A stretch of DNA of 64,000 bases, taken from positions 19,697 through 83,696 of the forward strand of contig CAZFLR010000007.1 of the NCBI GenBank assembly GCA_964519385.1. Direction: 5' to 3'. Positions 8,905 to 17,686 of this stretch are shown one piece after another. Origin of the DNA: SVFI01 sp964519385. Lineage in GTDB: Bacteria > Bacillota > Clostridia > Lachnospirales > Lachnospiraceae. Made by a program: the position numbers and the translations under genes. Below the pieces are notes generated by a model, which worked only from the letters and a program-made list of their open reading frames with translations, made no database searches and was not told where the DNA came from. Within the stretch, counting starts at the first letter, position 1; every line of letters starts with the position of its first letter.

Positions 8905-9991
8905 GCAGTCCCTCGCATGGCTTCAGATTCGGATTTGTATTGACAATCATCTGCAAAAGGCTTCCGGAAATCCGGGAGTCTTTGTAATATGAAAGTTCCT
9001 GCGCCGTCACATTACCCGCAGCTATCTTGCCCGCAATCATACAAATCAGCCTGTAGTGTCTGACAAGAAGATTTAAATCCTTTGCAATGGCAAGCAGCCC
9101 CTCAGTTCCCGCCGTCAGCTCCTGTTCACACACATAGAGCACACGGAACATATCCGCAAGTTCGCCACTCAAATCAGAGGCTGAAAGCATAAGATCCGGC
9201 CGTTCTTTCATCGCACTCCGAAACAGCTCCAGTGCCTCTCTTACGTCATCAATGTTCCCCCTTGCTAACTTCTTGCACAGTTCCTGCTTCAGTTCAATCG
9301 TTTCCGCCTTCTCCTGCGTCAGTCCCACCGGTGCCTCGTATATGCTCAGTCCCCGGCTTTTTACCCACACATATAACAGCTGTTCCGACAAAAAGCCGAA
9401 TACCCGCCTGTGATATGCATCATAGTCATCCGGATGAATCCGTTTCTCCACCCGGTCAAACACAGAAAACAGCCACTGTTCGTAGTCGCAAAATTTCTCC
9501 CTGGAAGTGACAAACATATTTCCGCTGTAAACCTTTCGCCCTGCAATCACTTCTTCAAACACCTTATAATCTTCCGGATACAATTCCTTTAAAACCTCTC
9601 CCGTTACCTGAAGGTCACGGATATTATGCGCCTGCGCGTAAATCTCATAATACGAAACCGGATGATAGACGGCTTTGGCCAAAATCACATCATGCTCCTT
9701 CAAAATCCGCTCATAAGAGTCCCCATCCAAAAGCCTTCCCTCATCATTCAGAAAGAACCGTCTATAATGGCAAAGACCGAAATAATCACCCTCCGTCACA
9801 TTATGCGCCGCCCAGTATAAGCCCGTCAGTTCGCTATAATAACAATTTTTCACGGAGATGTTATCTCCCGTGTTATCTCCTGTGTAACCGAGGTCTTCCC
9901 TACCTTCCCTGCCGACATGCAAGGGAATGTAAACAGGATCCTTTGGCACATCAAACGCTTTGTGGGTCATAACAAAAATTTTCGTGCTCAT
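8879..9991 (-). CDS. DUF4422 family (capsule-type) glycosyltransferase
   Basis: About 370 residues. The N-terminus TKIFVMTHKAFDVP, the internal VGREG...DLGYTGDNTGDNIS region, LTGLYWAAHN and GLCHYRRFF are typical of DUF4422 proteins, a glycosyltransferase-like family of capsule and surface glycan loci. The C-terminal 150 residues are helical and more variable. I choose ATG 9991 (MSTKIF) with GGGAG upstream over an in-frame GTG at 10003. It is transcribed opposite to the flanking transferases; the 85-base gap to the gene at 10088 must hold divergent promoters and is AT-rich with several TATAAT-like boxes. Confidence 0.85.
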   Translation of the reverse strand: MSTKIFVMTHKAFDVPKDPVYIPLHVGREGREDLGYTGDNTGDNISVKNCYYSELTGLYWAAHNVTEGDYFGLCHYRRFFLNDEGRLLDGDSYERILKEHDVILAKAVYHPVSYYEIYAQAHNIRDLQVTGEVLKELYPEDYKVFEEVIAGRKVYSGNMFVTSREKFCDYEQWLFSVFDRVEKRIHPDDYDAYHRRVFGFLSEQLLYVWVKSRGLSIYEAPVGLTQEKAETIELKQELCKKLARGNIDDVREALELFRSAMKERPDLMLSASDLSGELADMFRVLYVCEQELTAGTEGLLAIAKDLNLLVRHYRLICMIAGKIAAGNVTAQELSYYKDSRISGSLLQMIVNTNPNLKPCEGLLRSACDSF

Positions 9992-10087
9992 ATACTCTCC
10001 CACCTCATCTTATCGTGCATTTATACGATAAATATATTATAATTACTATAATTATATCAATTATACCATATTACAGGAGTCAAAAAC

Positions 10088-11413
10088 ATGGATTTTGTCA
10101 GCCAATTTGAACACACTCTGGAACAGACCATAAACCGGGGACTTCTTACAGAGGCAGAACAGTTGCTCTCCGCTTTTAAGACCACCGGTCTCGGATATAC
10201 AAGGAAGCTCTATGCTCTGATTAACCTTCTCCGGCGCATGGAAGCTCCCTTTGATTTACCAATGACTCCGGCTGCGCCGGAACACCCTTACCGCATCGTT
10301 ATATTCCGGACAGGAAACTACATTTTGGACTACATAGCCGAGCGTTTTTCTTCGTTTTTTAAAGGACAGGGCTGCTCCATTTTATTTTTCGACCCGGCCG
10401 ATTATGCAGACAGCACCCAAAGGTTTTTTACTTTTACTAAAGACGGAACGGATGCGGCTTTTTTCTTTAACAATGTCGGGCTGTCTCAGACCTTTGAGGA
10501 CGGCTCTTCTCTCTGGGAATCCCTGAACATCCCGTGCTACGATTTTCTGGTGGACCACCCGATGTATTACGCTGACTCCCTCGACAACCCTCCGTGCAAT
10601 ACCACTCTTCTTTGTGCCGACCGGACACATACCGAATATGTACGACGTTTTTATACCAAAATTAAAAACGCCCTCTTCCTTCCTACCGGAGGATGTCAGG
10701 ACTCCTCTCCTGTCACGGACTGGAACAAGCGCGATATCGATGTACTTTTTATCGGCAGCTACAAATATCATGCATCTTATACAGAGGATGAACTTGACCG
10801 ACAGATTATTGCGTACCTGAGCAAAAACACGACACAGACCTTCGAGCAGGCAGTGGAATACTGTGCCGGCAAGCTTCACATTTCCGACACACCTCTCAAA
10901 ACACTGATAGAGTTACACCGTTTTACCGAAACGAACCTGACTGCACTTTACCGGAAAGCTATTATGGAAGACCTTGTATCTGCAGGCATTATGGTTCACG
11001 TTTACGGAAATGGCTGGGAGCAATCCGGTCTGCAGAACCATAATAATTTTATTCTTCACAGTCCCGTCAGCTTTGAGGAAGGCATTCGGCTCATGTCTCA
11101 TACCAAAATCCTCCTTAATCATATGGCGTGGTTCAAAGACGGTTCAAGTGAACGTATTTTTAATGCAATGATGCAGGGCGCGCTCTGTATCACTGACAGC
11201 AGCAGCTATCTGGACACCATTCTGTCCGATGGTATCAACTGCTGTATCTATCAGCTTAAGGACTGTCGTTCAGCCCCTCTTTCACGGACTGTAAAAATGC
11301 TTCTTTCATCCCCGGAAAAAGCAGAAAAAATCGCCTCAGACGGACAAAAAACCGCCATGGAGCATACTTGGGAGAAGCATCTGCTTTTGATGACAGAACC
11401 GCCGCCAGTATGA
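10088..11413 (+). CDS. CgeB-like glycosyltransferase (GT-B fold)
   Basis: A 441-residue protein with ribosome site CAGGAG. Residues 1-55 are helical; the central region (about 60-215) looks like the DUF3880 N-terminal half and includes DFLVDHPMYY. The C-terminal half (about 220-430) is a glycosyl transferases group 1_2 domain with DVLFIGSYK near 218-226, a VHVYGNGWE motif near 304-312 and a final donor-site region SSERIFNAMMQGAL near 354-367. The family includes spore protein CgeB and many flagellin or surface glycan transferases. A second CgeB-like gene lies at 14539-15708 on the other strand. Confidence 0.82.
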   Translation: MDFVSQFEHTLEQTINRGLLTEAEQLLSAFKTTGLGYTRKLYALINLLRRMEAPFDLPMTPAAPEHPYRIVIFRTGNYILDYIAERFSSFFKGQGCSILFFDPADYADSTQRFFTFTKDGTDAAFFFNNVGLSQTFEDGSSLWESLNIPCYDFLVDHPMYYADSLDNPPCNTTLLCADRTHTEYVRRFYTKIKNALFLPTGGCQDSSPVTDWNKRDIDVLFIGSYKYHASYTEDELDRQIIAYLSKNTTQTFEQAVEYCAGKLHISDTPLKTLIELHRFTETNLTALYRKAIMEDLVSAGIMVHVYGNGWEQSGLQNHNNFILHSPVSFEEGIRLMSHTKILLNHMAWFKDGSSERIFNAMMQGALCITDSSSYLDTILSDGINCCIYQLKDCRSAPLSRTVKMLLSSPEKAEKIASDGQKTAMEHTWEKHLLLMTEPPPV

Positions 11414-11465
11414 TATAATATCTATGGATTATTCCATCAGATTCTTGCACAAAGGAGTACCTTGT

Positions 11466-12356
11466 ATGAAAATTCAGTATTTTAACGGCGGACTCGCCAA
11501 TCAGGTATTTCAATATATATTTTACCGCTACGCACAGCTTTCCTGCGGCGAAAAGGACATCTGGCTTTTAGACGATTCCTTCTTTTTCTTTAAAGAAGAG
11601 CATAACGGATATGAGCTTGAAAAAGTATTCGGTCTCAAACCCAATCTCTTAAGCCGGCAGTTTTCGCCCGATGCATGGAAGGTTTTCGTGGACAACCGGA
11701 AAAACCGGATAGGAACTGCTCAGACAATGCTGAACATGGGATTCGATGTCCGGATGATTGCCGAGGCTGCAAACTATAAAACAGACAATCCTTTTCACGG
11801 AACGGTACATCAGATTCCCTGCAACGAATACCATCCGGAGATTCTACAGTTTCCGGGCGAGATTGTATACTACTTCGGCTACTGGATTAACAAAAGCTGG
11901 TTTGCTGCCTATAGGGAACAGTTTTTAAGCGAATTGTCCTTTCCGCCGATTCTCGATGAAAAAAATATGCGATACGCTTCAAAGATTAAATCCTCTCTCT
12001 CCGTCGGCGTACACATCCGGCGCGGAGACTTCATCCGTCTCGGCTGGAATATCGACACGAAAATTTATCACAACTATGCAAAGCTGCTCACTGATAGTTA
12101 CCCTGAGCTGACTTTCTTTGTATTTTCCGATGATATTTCCTGGTGCCGTGACAATACGGAACAGCTCGGGCTTTCCCTTGCACACGAAACTGTTTTTGTA
12201 GAAGGAAACGTTGAAGGCTCTAATTATATTGACCTGCAACTGATGACCATGTGCAAAGGATTGCTGATGTCAAACAGTTCCTTCAGCTACCTTTCTGCAC
12301 TGTTGAATACCAATCTGCAGTTTTATATCAATCCGGTTCCTTCCCGTAAGATTTAG
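11466..12356 (+). CDS. GT11 alpha-1,2-fucosyltransferase-like protein
   Basis: About 296 residues. GT11 hallmarks are visible: NGGLANQVFQY near the N-terminus, the nucleotide-binding VHIRRGDF, the FFVFSDD segment and SNSSFSYLSALL near the C-terminus. The family moves fucose from GDP-fucose to galactose, but related enzymes use other donors; no GDP-fucose synthesis genes are in the window. I place the start at ATG 11466 (MKIQYFNGG) because AAAGGAG sits 8 bases before it; a longer in-frame ATG at 11424 has no ribosome site. It follows the CgeB-like gene by 50 bases and precedes the two GT2-TPR genes. Confidence 0.87.
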   Translation: MKIQYFNGGLANQVFQYIFYRYAQLSCGEKDIWLLDDSFFFFKEEHNGYELEKVFGLKPNLLSRQFSPDAWKVFVDNRKNRIGTAQTMLNMGFDVRMIAEAANYKTDNPFHGTVHQIPCNEYHPEILQFPGEIVYYFGYWINKSWFAAYREQFLSELSFPPILDEKNMRYASKIKSSLSVGVHIRRGDFIRLGWNIDTKIYHNYAKLLTDSYPELTFFVFSDDISWCRDNTEQLGLSLAHETVFVEGNVEGSNYIDLQLMTMCKGLLMSNSSFSYLSALLNTNLQFYINPVPSRKI

Positions 12357-12384
12357 ACTTTTTCCGAAAGGAGTTCAGGCAGAC

Positions 12385-13443
12385 ATGATACCTGTTTCTG
12401 TATGTATAATTGCAAAAAACGAAGAAAAAAACATAGAAAAATGCCTCCGGGCTCTGAGCCGCTACCCTTTTGAAATCGTTGTGGCGGATACCGGCTCCAC
12501 TGACCAAACGTGGGAAATCGCTTCCCGTTATGCCGATAAGGTACTTGACTTTAAATGGGTCAATGATTTTTCTGCAGCGCGCAATTTTTCCATACAGGCT
12601 GCAACCCATGACTGGATTCTCGTCATCGACTGTGACGAATTCGTTGTGAATCTCAATTATGAGGAAATGCAAAGCCTCATGCAGAAATATCCTTATGCAC
12701 TCGGGCAACTGACACGGGACAATATATGTTATGATAAAAATCACGATATCCTTCACTCAACCGATCTGGTCGAACGGCTTTTTGACCGCAGGCTGTATGA
12801 ATATGAGGGAACTATTCACGAACAGCCTGTACGCAGGGACAAAACTCCTGCCTGTGCTTTTACCTTCCCTTTGTACATAACTCACACAGGATACGGCGGA
12901 AGTGAAGAAGAAATTTTAGCCAAATCCGAGCGGAACATCCGTATGCTGACAGAAGCACTGGAAAAAGATCCCGAAGACCCTTATCTGTTCTACCAGCTTG
13001 GCGAGAGCTATATGCTGAAAAATGATTACGAGAACGCATACAACTATTTCGACCGCGGTTTTTATCTCGATGTCGATGAAACACTCGAATATGTACAGCG
13101 CATGATGATTTCTTACGGATACAGCATGCTCTATACCGACCGGATTGAGAAAGCCTTGACGCTTGCCAATGTTTACGATTCATTTGCAAACAGTGCAGAC
13201 TTTATCTTCCTCATGGGAAATATCTATCTGAAGGCGCGCATAAATGACAGGGCCTTACAGGAATTTCTCCGTGCAACCACTGTTTCCAGACATTTCGATG
13301 AAGGAACCAATTCCTATCGCGCTTATCACAACATCGGCTGCATTTACGAGGCCTACGGTCATTATGAGGAGGCGCGCCGATACTACCTGAAGGCCGGCGA
13401 TTTTTCCATGTCCGTAGAACGGCTGAAAAATCTGCCGCAATAA
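12385..13443 (+). CDS. GT2 glycosyltransferase with C-terminal TPR repeats (copy 2)
   Basis: A 352-residue paralogue of the proteins at 6810 and 13467, with ribosome site GAAAGGAG. GT-A motifs: VSVCIIAKNEEKNIEKCL at 4-21, ADTGSTDQT near 33-41, NDFSAARNFS near 57-66 and DCDEFV near 80-85. TPR-like helices start near 190 (DPYLFYQLGESYMLKNDYENA). It forms a tandem pair with the next gene, 23 bases away. Role as for copy 1: protein O-glycosylation is the best guess from the GT-TPR fusion and the flagellin neighbourhood. Confidence 0.88.
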   Translation: MIPVSVCIIAKNEEKNIEKCLRALSRYPFEIVVADTGSTDQTWEIASRYADKVLDFKWVNDFSAARNFSIQAATHDWILVIDCDEFVVNLNYEEMQSLMQKYPYALGQLTRDNICYDKNHDILHSTDLVERLFDRRLYEYEGTIHEQPVRRDKTPACAFTFPLYITHTGYGGSEEEILAKSERNIRMLTEALEKDPEDPYLFYQLGESYMLKNDYENAYNYFDRGFYLDVDETLEYVQRMMISYGYSMLYTDRIEKALTLANVYDSFANSADFIFLMGNIYLKARINDRALQEFLRATTVSRHFDEGTNSYRAYHNIGCIYEAYGHYEEARRYYLKAGDFSMSVERLKNLPQ

Positions 13444-13466
13444 TCGTCACAAGGAGGATTTTACCA

Positions 13467-14525
13467 ATGGTACCTATTTCCTTATGTATTATAACCAAAA
13501 ACGAGGAGGCAAATTTGGAACGCTGCCTTTCCTGTATCAAGGACTATCCGTTTGAAATTATCATTGCAGATACAGGCTCCACCGACCGCACAGTCGATGT
13601 TGCACGAAAATACACTGACAAAATTTATCATTTTGACTGGATAAACGATTTTGCTGCTGCAAGGAATTTTTCTATTTCCAAAGCATCCAACGACTGGATT
13701 CTTGTACTGGATGCCGACGAGTTTGTGTATGAGCTTGATCTGAATGAAATTTATCGTCTGATTGAGCAGCATCCGGCCGGAATCGGCAGACTGCTGAGAA
13801 GCTCGGAAGATATTGCACAGACCACCTCCGTCGATCGCGTGGAACGGCTTTTCAACCGTAAAGTGTATCACTACGAACGTCCGATTCATGAACAGGTCCT
13901 TCCGATTGACAAGTCTACGCCTTTATACACATATCCCATACCACTCGCTGCGGAGCACTCCGGGTATCTCGGAACACGGGAAGATGTCAACCGAAAGGCC
14001 ATGCGAAATCTTGAAATCCTGCTCGCATCCGAAAAAGATTACCCGGATGCCTACACTTACTATCAGATAGGACAGTCCTACTATATTATGAGCAACTGGG
14101 AAAAAGCCTGCGCATACTTTGAAAAGGCCTTATCCTTCCCGTTAAATCCCGAAGCTGAATATGTGCGTGTCATGGTAGTCAACTACGGATATTCTCTTTT
14201 GCATGAGAATCGGCTCTCGGATACTGTAAAATTCTTTGAAGAATATTATCAATATTTTGAAACCTATGCCGACTATGTTTTTCTTGTCGGATACATATAT
14301 ATGAAGACGGGTAATTACATGAAATCGGCTCTCAACCTTATCAAGGCCACTACACTTACCGATTTTTTGGTGGAGGGTACCAACAGCTTTCTGGCCTATT
14401 ACCACCTTGGAATTGTCTACGAAATGATTGGAAATTCAGAGATGGCCCTCATGTTCTACGAGAAGGCCGGCAATTACCCAAAAGCCCTTGAGCAAGTAGA
14501 AAGACTGAAAAAAACTCCGGAATAA
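13467..14525 (+). CDS. GT2 glycosyltransferase with C-terminal TPR repeats (copy 3)
   Basis: The 352-residue tandem paralogue of the preceding gene starts at ATG after AAGGAGG. Motifs: SLCIITKNEEANLERCL, ADTGSTDRT, NDFAAARNFS and DADEFV, i.e. DADEF where copies 1 and 2 have DCDE. The TPR region starts near residue 190. It diverges from copy 2 over the whole length, so this is an old duplication, unlike the flagellins. Its stop codon lies inside a terminator hairpin. With three GT2-TPR copies, each may add a different residue or act on a different acceptor (inference). Confidence 0.88.
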   Translation: MVPISLCIITKNEEANLERCLSCIKDYPFEIIIADTGSTDRTVDVARKYTDKIYHFDWINDFAAARNFSISKASNDWILVLDADEFVYELDLNEIYRLIEQHPAGIGRLLRSSEDIAQTTSVDRVERLFNRKVYHYERPIHEQVLPIDKSTPLYTYPIPLAAEHSGYLGTREDVNRKAMRNLEILLASEKDYPDAYTYYQIGQSYYIMSNWEKACAYFEKALSFPLNPEAEYVRVMVVNYGYSLLHENRLSDTVKFFEEYYQYFETYADYVFLVGYIYMKTGNYMKSALNLIKATTLTDFLVEGTNSFLAYYHLGIVYEMIGNSEMALMFYEKAGNYPKALEQVERLKKTPE

Positions 14526-14540
14526 AACCGGAGTTTTTTT
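14511..14540. terminator. bidirectional intrinsic terminator
   Basis: Arms ACTCCGG and CCGGAGT with an A-run before and a T-run after. The hairpin overlaps the stop of the GT2-TPR gene and abuts the stop of the convergent CgeB-like gene at 14539. Confidence 0.85.
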
Positions 14541-15708
14541 AAATAAGATTCAGCATTTTTTCGATTTGCTTTTCATAAGAAAGACACTCTTTTACCTTTT
14601 GATATCCGTTAGCTGCGATTCTCCGGCGTTCTTCATCATGCTCCAGATAATAAGCAGTCAGTCGTTCCAGGTCATCTATACTTTCATAGTACACAAAATC
14701 CACTCCCGGCTCAAAATATTCCAGGAAATCACTTTGGAAGTTCGTAAGAAGAAAACCTCCGCAGCCCAAAATATCAAGAGCCCTCAAAGGCATCCCCGTA
14801 TGTATGCTCCTGAGCGAAATATTCAAATTGATTTTTGCACATTTCATCGCATATGGTGCCTGTGTATAGTAATCCAGCCTTCCCATATTTCTTACACGTT
14901 CCAGTCCCGGCGTTGCTTCCGGTGTAAACAGTTTAACCTCATGTGCTTTTGACAGACGGTCCAGTATCTCCCATCTTTCCATCGCCGTCACCTTACGCGC
15001 CAGAAAATAGTTGGCAAAAACCCATTCCACAGTCTCAATACCATCGCCGTGTTCCGTCACCGGGCACACCTTTCGCATCGCCTCAATAATCTCGGGAGTC
15101 AGTGCATCCTGAAGAATATCCATTCCGTATATATTTTTCTGCGCTCCCATCAGTCCGAACAAATATCCTCTTGTATAATCGTCAAGCTTCTCCAGATGCC
15201 GGAACATATGCTGCTTTGTCTCGCTGTACATGGAGCCGATAAATGTAATGTCACTATCATATTCTTTCTTCTGTTTTTGAGAAGGTATCATACGATCATA
15301 ATCCTCCACTGCAGATGCCATCGGAAGATAGTACACATGTTTTACACCCATGCCCTGAAAATTTAACGCCTCAGCACTGTCAAACAGAAAAATCCGGTTC
15401 GTCTCATAGAATACCGACTGAGAATACAGCAAAATATATGGGCTGTCATAAACCCATGACACATATTTTACTCGACATGCCTTACAGGCAATTGCCGCCA
15501 CCGGAAAATAGTTAAAGGAAAAAACAAACGCAGGTTTTTTCTGCATAATCTCAAGTGTCAGCTTCTCCGTCAGTTCTCTGCCATTGCGGACATCCTCCGT
15601 CTCTCTCGGAAACGGAACACATTGCACCTGATATCCCTGCTTTTCAAATTCTTTTATAATATAGTCATTTCCAAAACTTTTCCATTCTAAAAAAAGTATA
15701 TTATCCAT
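14539..15708 (-). CDS. CgeB-like glycosyltransferase with DUF3880-type N-terminus
   Basis: A 389-residue GT-B type protein. The N-terminal half (about 1-175) contains FSFNYFPVAA and SWVYDSPYILLYS, typical of DUF3880. The C-terminal half (about 175-389) has DITFIGSMY, an INLNISLRSIHTGMPLRALDIL region and GGFLLTNFQSDFLEYF, as in group 1_2 transferases. It lies directly downstream of a flagellin gene on the same strand, separated from it by a terminator at 15725-15759, so it may be expressed by read-through from the strong flagellin promoter. Flagellin glycosylation is a reasonable inference; donor and acceptor are unknown. Confidence 0.83.
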   Translation of the reverse strand: MDNILFLEWKSFGNDYIIKEFEKQGYQVQCVPFPRETEDVRNGRELTEKLTLEIMQKKPAFVFSFNYFPVAAIACKACRVKYVSWVYDSPYILLYSQSVFYETNRIFLFDSAEALNFQGMGVKHVYYLPMASAVEDYDRMIPSQKQKKEYDSDITFIGSMYSETKQHMFRHLEKLDDYTRGYLFGLMGAQKNIYGMDILQDALTPEIIEAMRKVCPVTEHGDGIETVEWVFANYFLARKVTAMERWEILDRLSKAHEVKLFTPEATPGLERVRNMGRLDYYTQAPYAMKCAKINLNISLRSIHTGMPLRALDILGCGGFLLTNFQSDFLEYFEPGVDFVYYESIDDLERLTAYYLEHDEERRRIAANGYQKVKECLSYEKQIEKMLNLI

Positions 15709-15724
15709 AAGAAATCATCCTATC

Positions 15725-15759
15725 AAAAAAGGGTTACCGTACAAACGATAACCCCTTTT
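15725..15759 (-). terminator. intrinsic terminator of flagellin gene 1
   Basis: On the minus strand an AAAAGGGGTTATCG arm pairs with CGGTAACCCTTTTTT, ending in a T-run, 22 bases after the flagellin stop. Confidence 0.85.
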
Positions 15760-15781
15760 AAATCCTGCTTTAAGAGTGTGC

Positions 15782-16600
15782 TTAGCCAAGTAATGATAAT
15801 ACACCCTGGTTACTCTGGTTAGCCTGTGCCAACATTGACTGTCCTGCCTGAGCAAGGATATTGTTGTTGGAGAATCTAACCATTTCAGAAGCCATATCTG
15901 TATCACGAATCTGTGATTCAGCAGATGTTGTATTTTCTACAACGTTGTCAAGGTTCTTAATTGTGTGCTCTAATCTGTTCTGGATTGCACCAAGGTCAGA
16001 TCTCTGCTGTGAAACAACCTTCAGAGCTGCTTTAATCATTGTGATTGCTTTCTGTGCATTGACATCTGATGTACCTCCTACGGAAATACCTGTGATACCA
16101 ATACCTGCTGCACTCATACCTGCGATAGAGAATGAGATAATCTGATTAGCTTCTGCACCAACCTGAAGACCTTTTTTAGTAAATGTTCCATCAAGAAGAT
16201 TCTGCTCGTTGAATGTAGTTGTTGAAGCTACACGGTCGATTTCAGATGTAAGAGCCTGAATCTCTGAGTTGATGTAAGAACGGTCTGCAGATGTCTGTGT
16301 ACCGTTAGCTGCCTGAACTGCCAGCTCTGTCATACGCTGCAACATGTCATGCACTTCTGCAAGTGCACCTTCTGCTGTCTGCACACAAGAGATACCATCC
16401 TGTGCATTGGCACTGGCCTGTGTAAGACCTCTAATCTGACGTCTCATCTTCTCTGAAATAGCAAGACCTGCTGCATCATCTGCTGCACGGTTGATTCTGT
16501 AACCTGAAGATAATTTCTCTGTCGATTTTGCCTGTACGTCTGTTGTGATACCTAACATTCTGTTTGAGTTCATCGCTGTAAGATTGTGCTGTACTACCAT
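15782..16600 (-). CDS. flagellin (copy 1)
   Basis: A 272-residue filament subunit made only of the conserved D0/D1 ends; the variable D2/D3 region is missing or very short. N-terminus MVVQHNLTAMNSNRML, then KLSSGYRINRAADDAAGLAI; residues about 86-100 hold LQRMTELAVQAANGT, the region recognised by TLR5 in other flagellins. The C-terminal D0 helix ends GVLSLLG. An AAGGAGG ribosome site at 16609-16615 is preceded by a CsrA-type hairpin and a sigma-D type promoter (16717-16743). It differs from copy 2 in only a handful of residues near the two ends and shares a 646-base identical core with it. Confidence 0.97.
   Translation of the reverse strand: MVVQHNLTAMNSNRMLGITTDVQAKSTEKLSSGYRINRAADDAAGLAISEKMRRQIRGLTQASANAQDGISCVQTAEGALAEVHDMLQRMTELAVQAANGTQTSADRSYINSEIQALTSEIDRVASTTTFNEQNLLDGTFTKKGLQVGAEANQIISFSIAGMSAAGIGITGISVGGTSDVNAQKAITMIKAALKVVSQQRSDLGAIQNRLEHTIKNLDNVVENTTSAESQIRDTDMASEMVRFSNNNILAQAGQSMLAQANQSNQGVLSLLG
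15877..16522 (-). repeat. 646-base perfect repeat, flagellin copy 1 core
   Basis: By reading the lines side by side I find this segment identical, base for base, to 16937-17582 (offset 1060). The 78 bases upstream within the gene have 8 differences and the 95 bases downstream have 9, several of them synonymous. Confidence 0.9.
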
Positions 16601-16620
16601 ATTTTTTTCCTCCTTGATTT

Positions 16621-16637
16621 ACGGAATTCCTTTCCGT
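16621..16637 (-). promoter_or_regulatory. CsrA-type hairpin in the leader of flagellin copy 1
   Basis: On the minus strand ACGGAA and TTCCGT form a 6-base stem around the loop AGGAA, placing GGA in the loop. It sits 5 bases upstream of the Shine-Dalgarno sequence, which is itself a second GGA site. This is the layout used by CsrA to block flagellin translation in Bacillus. Confidence 0.7.
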
Positions 16638-16716
16638 TTTCTTTCCATTGAATTCTATGTAATAGTTGCTTGCCAGGAATGCCATCCCTGACACCCACTT
16701 GACTTACTTGTATTAT

Positions 16717-16743
16717 ATATCGGAGAATTTGAAAATAACTTAA
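16717..16743 (-). promoter_or_regulatory. sigma-D (sigma-28) type promoter of flagellin copy 1
   Basis: On the minus strand TTAA (16740-16743), 16 bases, CCGATAT (16717-16723), then ATAAT. The same boxes with the same spacing precede flagellin copy 2, and a TAAA/CCGATAA version precedes flgM. Confidence 0.8.
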
Positions 16744-16774
16744 CACCTTTTTTTCAATTTTTTCATTTTTTCGG

Positions 16775-16810
16775 CAAAAAAAAGGGAACCGAATATCCGG
16801 TTCCCTTTTG
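16775..16810 (-). terminator. intrinsic terminator of flagellin gene 2
   Basis: Arms AAAAGGGAACCG and CGGTTCCCTTTT on the minus strand, followed by a long T-run, about 30 bases after the stop at 16842. Confidence 0.9.
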
Positions 16811-16841
16811 GTAGTTCTTACTACGAATCCCGTGCTGACAA

Positions 16842-17660
16842 TTAGCCAAGGATTGATAATACACCCTGATTTGTCTGGTTAGCCTGTGCCAACATCGCCT
16901 GTCCTGCCTGAGCAAGGATATTGTTGTTGGAGAACTTAACCATTTCAGAAGCCATATCTGTATCACGAATCTGTGATTCAGCAGATGTTGTATTTTCTAC
17001 AACGTTGTCAAGGTTCTTAATTGTGTGCTCTAATCTGTTCTGGATTGCACCAAGGTCAGATCTCTGCTGTGAAACAACCTTCAGAGCTGCTTTAATCATT
17101 GTGATTGCTTTCTGTGCATTGACATCTGATGTACCTCCTACGGAAATACCTGTGATACCAATACCTGCTGCACTCATACCTGCGATAGAGAATGAGATAA
17201 TCTGATTAGCTTCTGCACCAACCTGAAGACCTTTTTTAGTAAATGTTCCATCAAGAAGATTCTGCTCGTTGAATGTAGTTGTTGAAGCTACACGGTCGAT
17301 TTCAGATGTAAGAGCCTGAATCTCTGAGTTGATGTAAGAACGGTCTGCAGATGTCTGTGTACCGTTAGCTGCCTGAACTGCCAGCTCTGTCATACGCTGC
17401 AACATGTCATGCACTTCTGCAAGTGCACCTTCTGCTGTCTGCACACAAGAGATACCATCCTGTGCATTGGCACTGGCCTGTGTAAGACCTCTAATCTGAC
17501 GTCTCATCTTCTCTGAAATAGCAAGACCTGCTGCATCATCTGCTGCACGGTTGATTCTGTAACCTGAAGATAATTTCTCTGTTGATTTTGCCTGAACACC
17601 TGTTGTAATTCCTAACATTCTGTTAGAGTTCATTGCTGTAAGATTGTGCTGTACTACCAT
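16842..17660 (-). CDS. flagellin (copy 2)
   Basis: A 272-residue flagellin almost identical to copy 1. Differences that I can see are Gly for Asp in the ITTGVQAK segment near residue 25 and a few substitutions in the last 35 residues (FSNNNILAQAGQAML, GVLSILG). I choose ATG 17660 (MVVQHNL) because AAGGAGG at 17668-17674 precedes it; an in-frame ATG further upstream lies within the leader hairpin region and has no site. Its own sigma-D type promoter (17788-17814), leader hairpin and terminator make it an independent unit, so the cell carries two separately transcribed copies of essentially the same filament protein. Confidence 0.97.
   Translation of the reverse strand: MVVQHNLTAMNSNRMLGITTGVQAKSTEKLSSGYRINRAADDAAGLAISEKMRRQIRGLTQASANAQDGISCVQTAEGALAEVHDMLQRMTELAVQAANGTQTSADRSYINSEIQALTSEIDRVASTTTFNEQNLLDGTFTKKGLQVGAEANQIISFSIAGMSAAGIGITGISVGGTSDVNAQKAITMIKAALKVVSQQRSDLGAIQNRLEHTIKNLDNVVENTTSAESQIRDTDMASEMVKFSNNNILAQAGQAMLAQANQTNQGVLSILG
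16937..17582 (-). repeat. 646-base perfect repeat, flagellin copy 2 core
   Basis: Partner of 15877-16522; identical throughout, including synonymous positions, while both gene ends have diverged. Confidence 0.9.
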
Positions 17661-17686
17661 ATAATTTCCTCCTTGAATTTGCATGT

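Noticed and set aside
10016..10035. Palindrome-like TATCG/CGATA repeat between the divergent transferase genes
   Set aside because: It is short and AT-rich, with no matching regulator or second copy.
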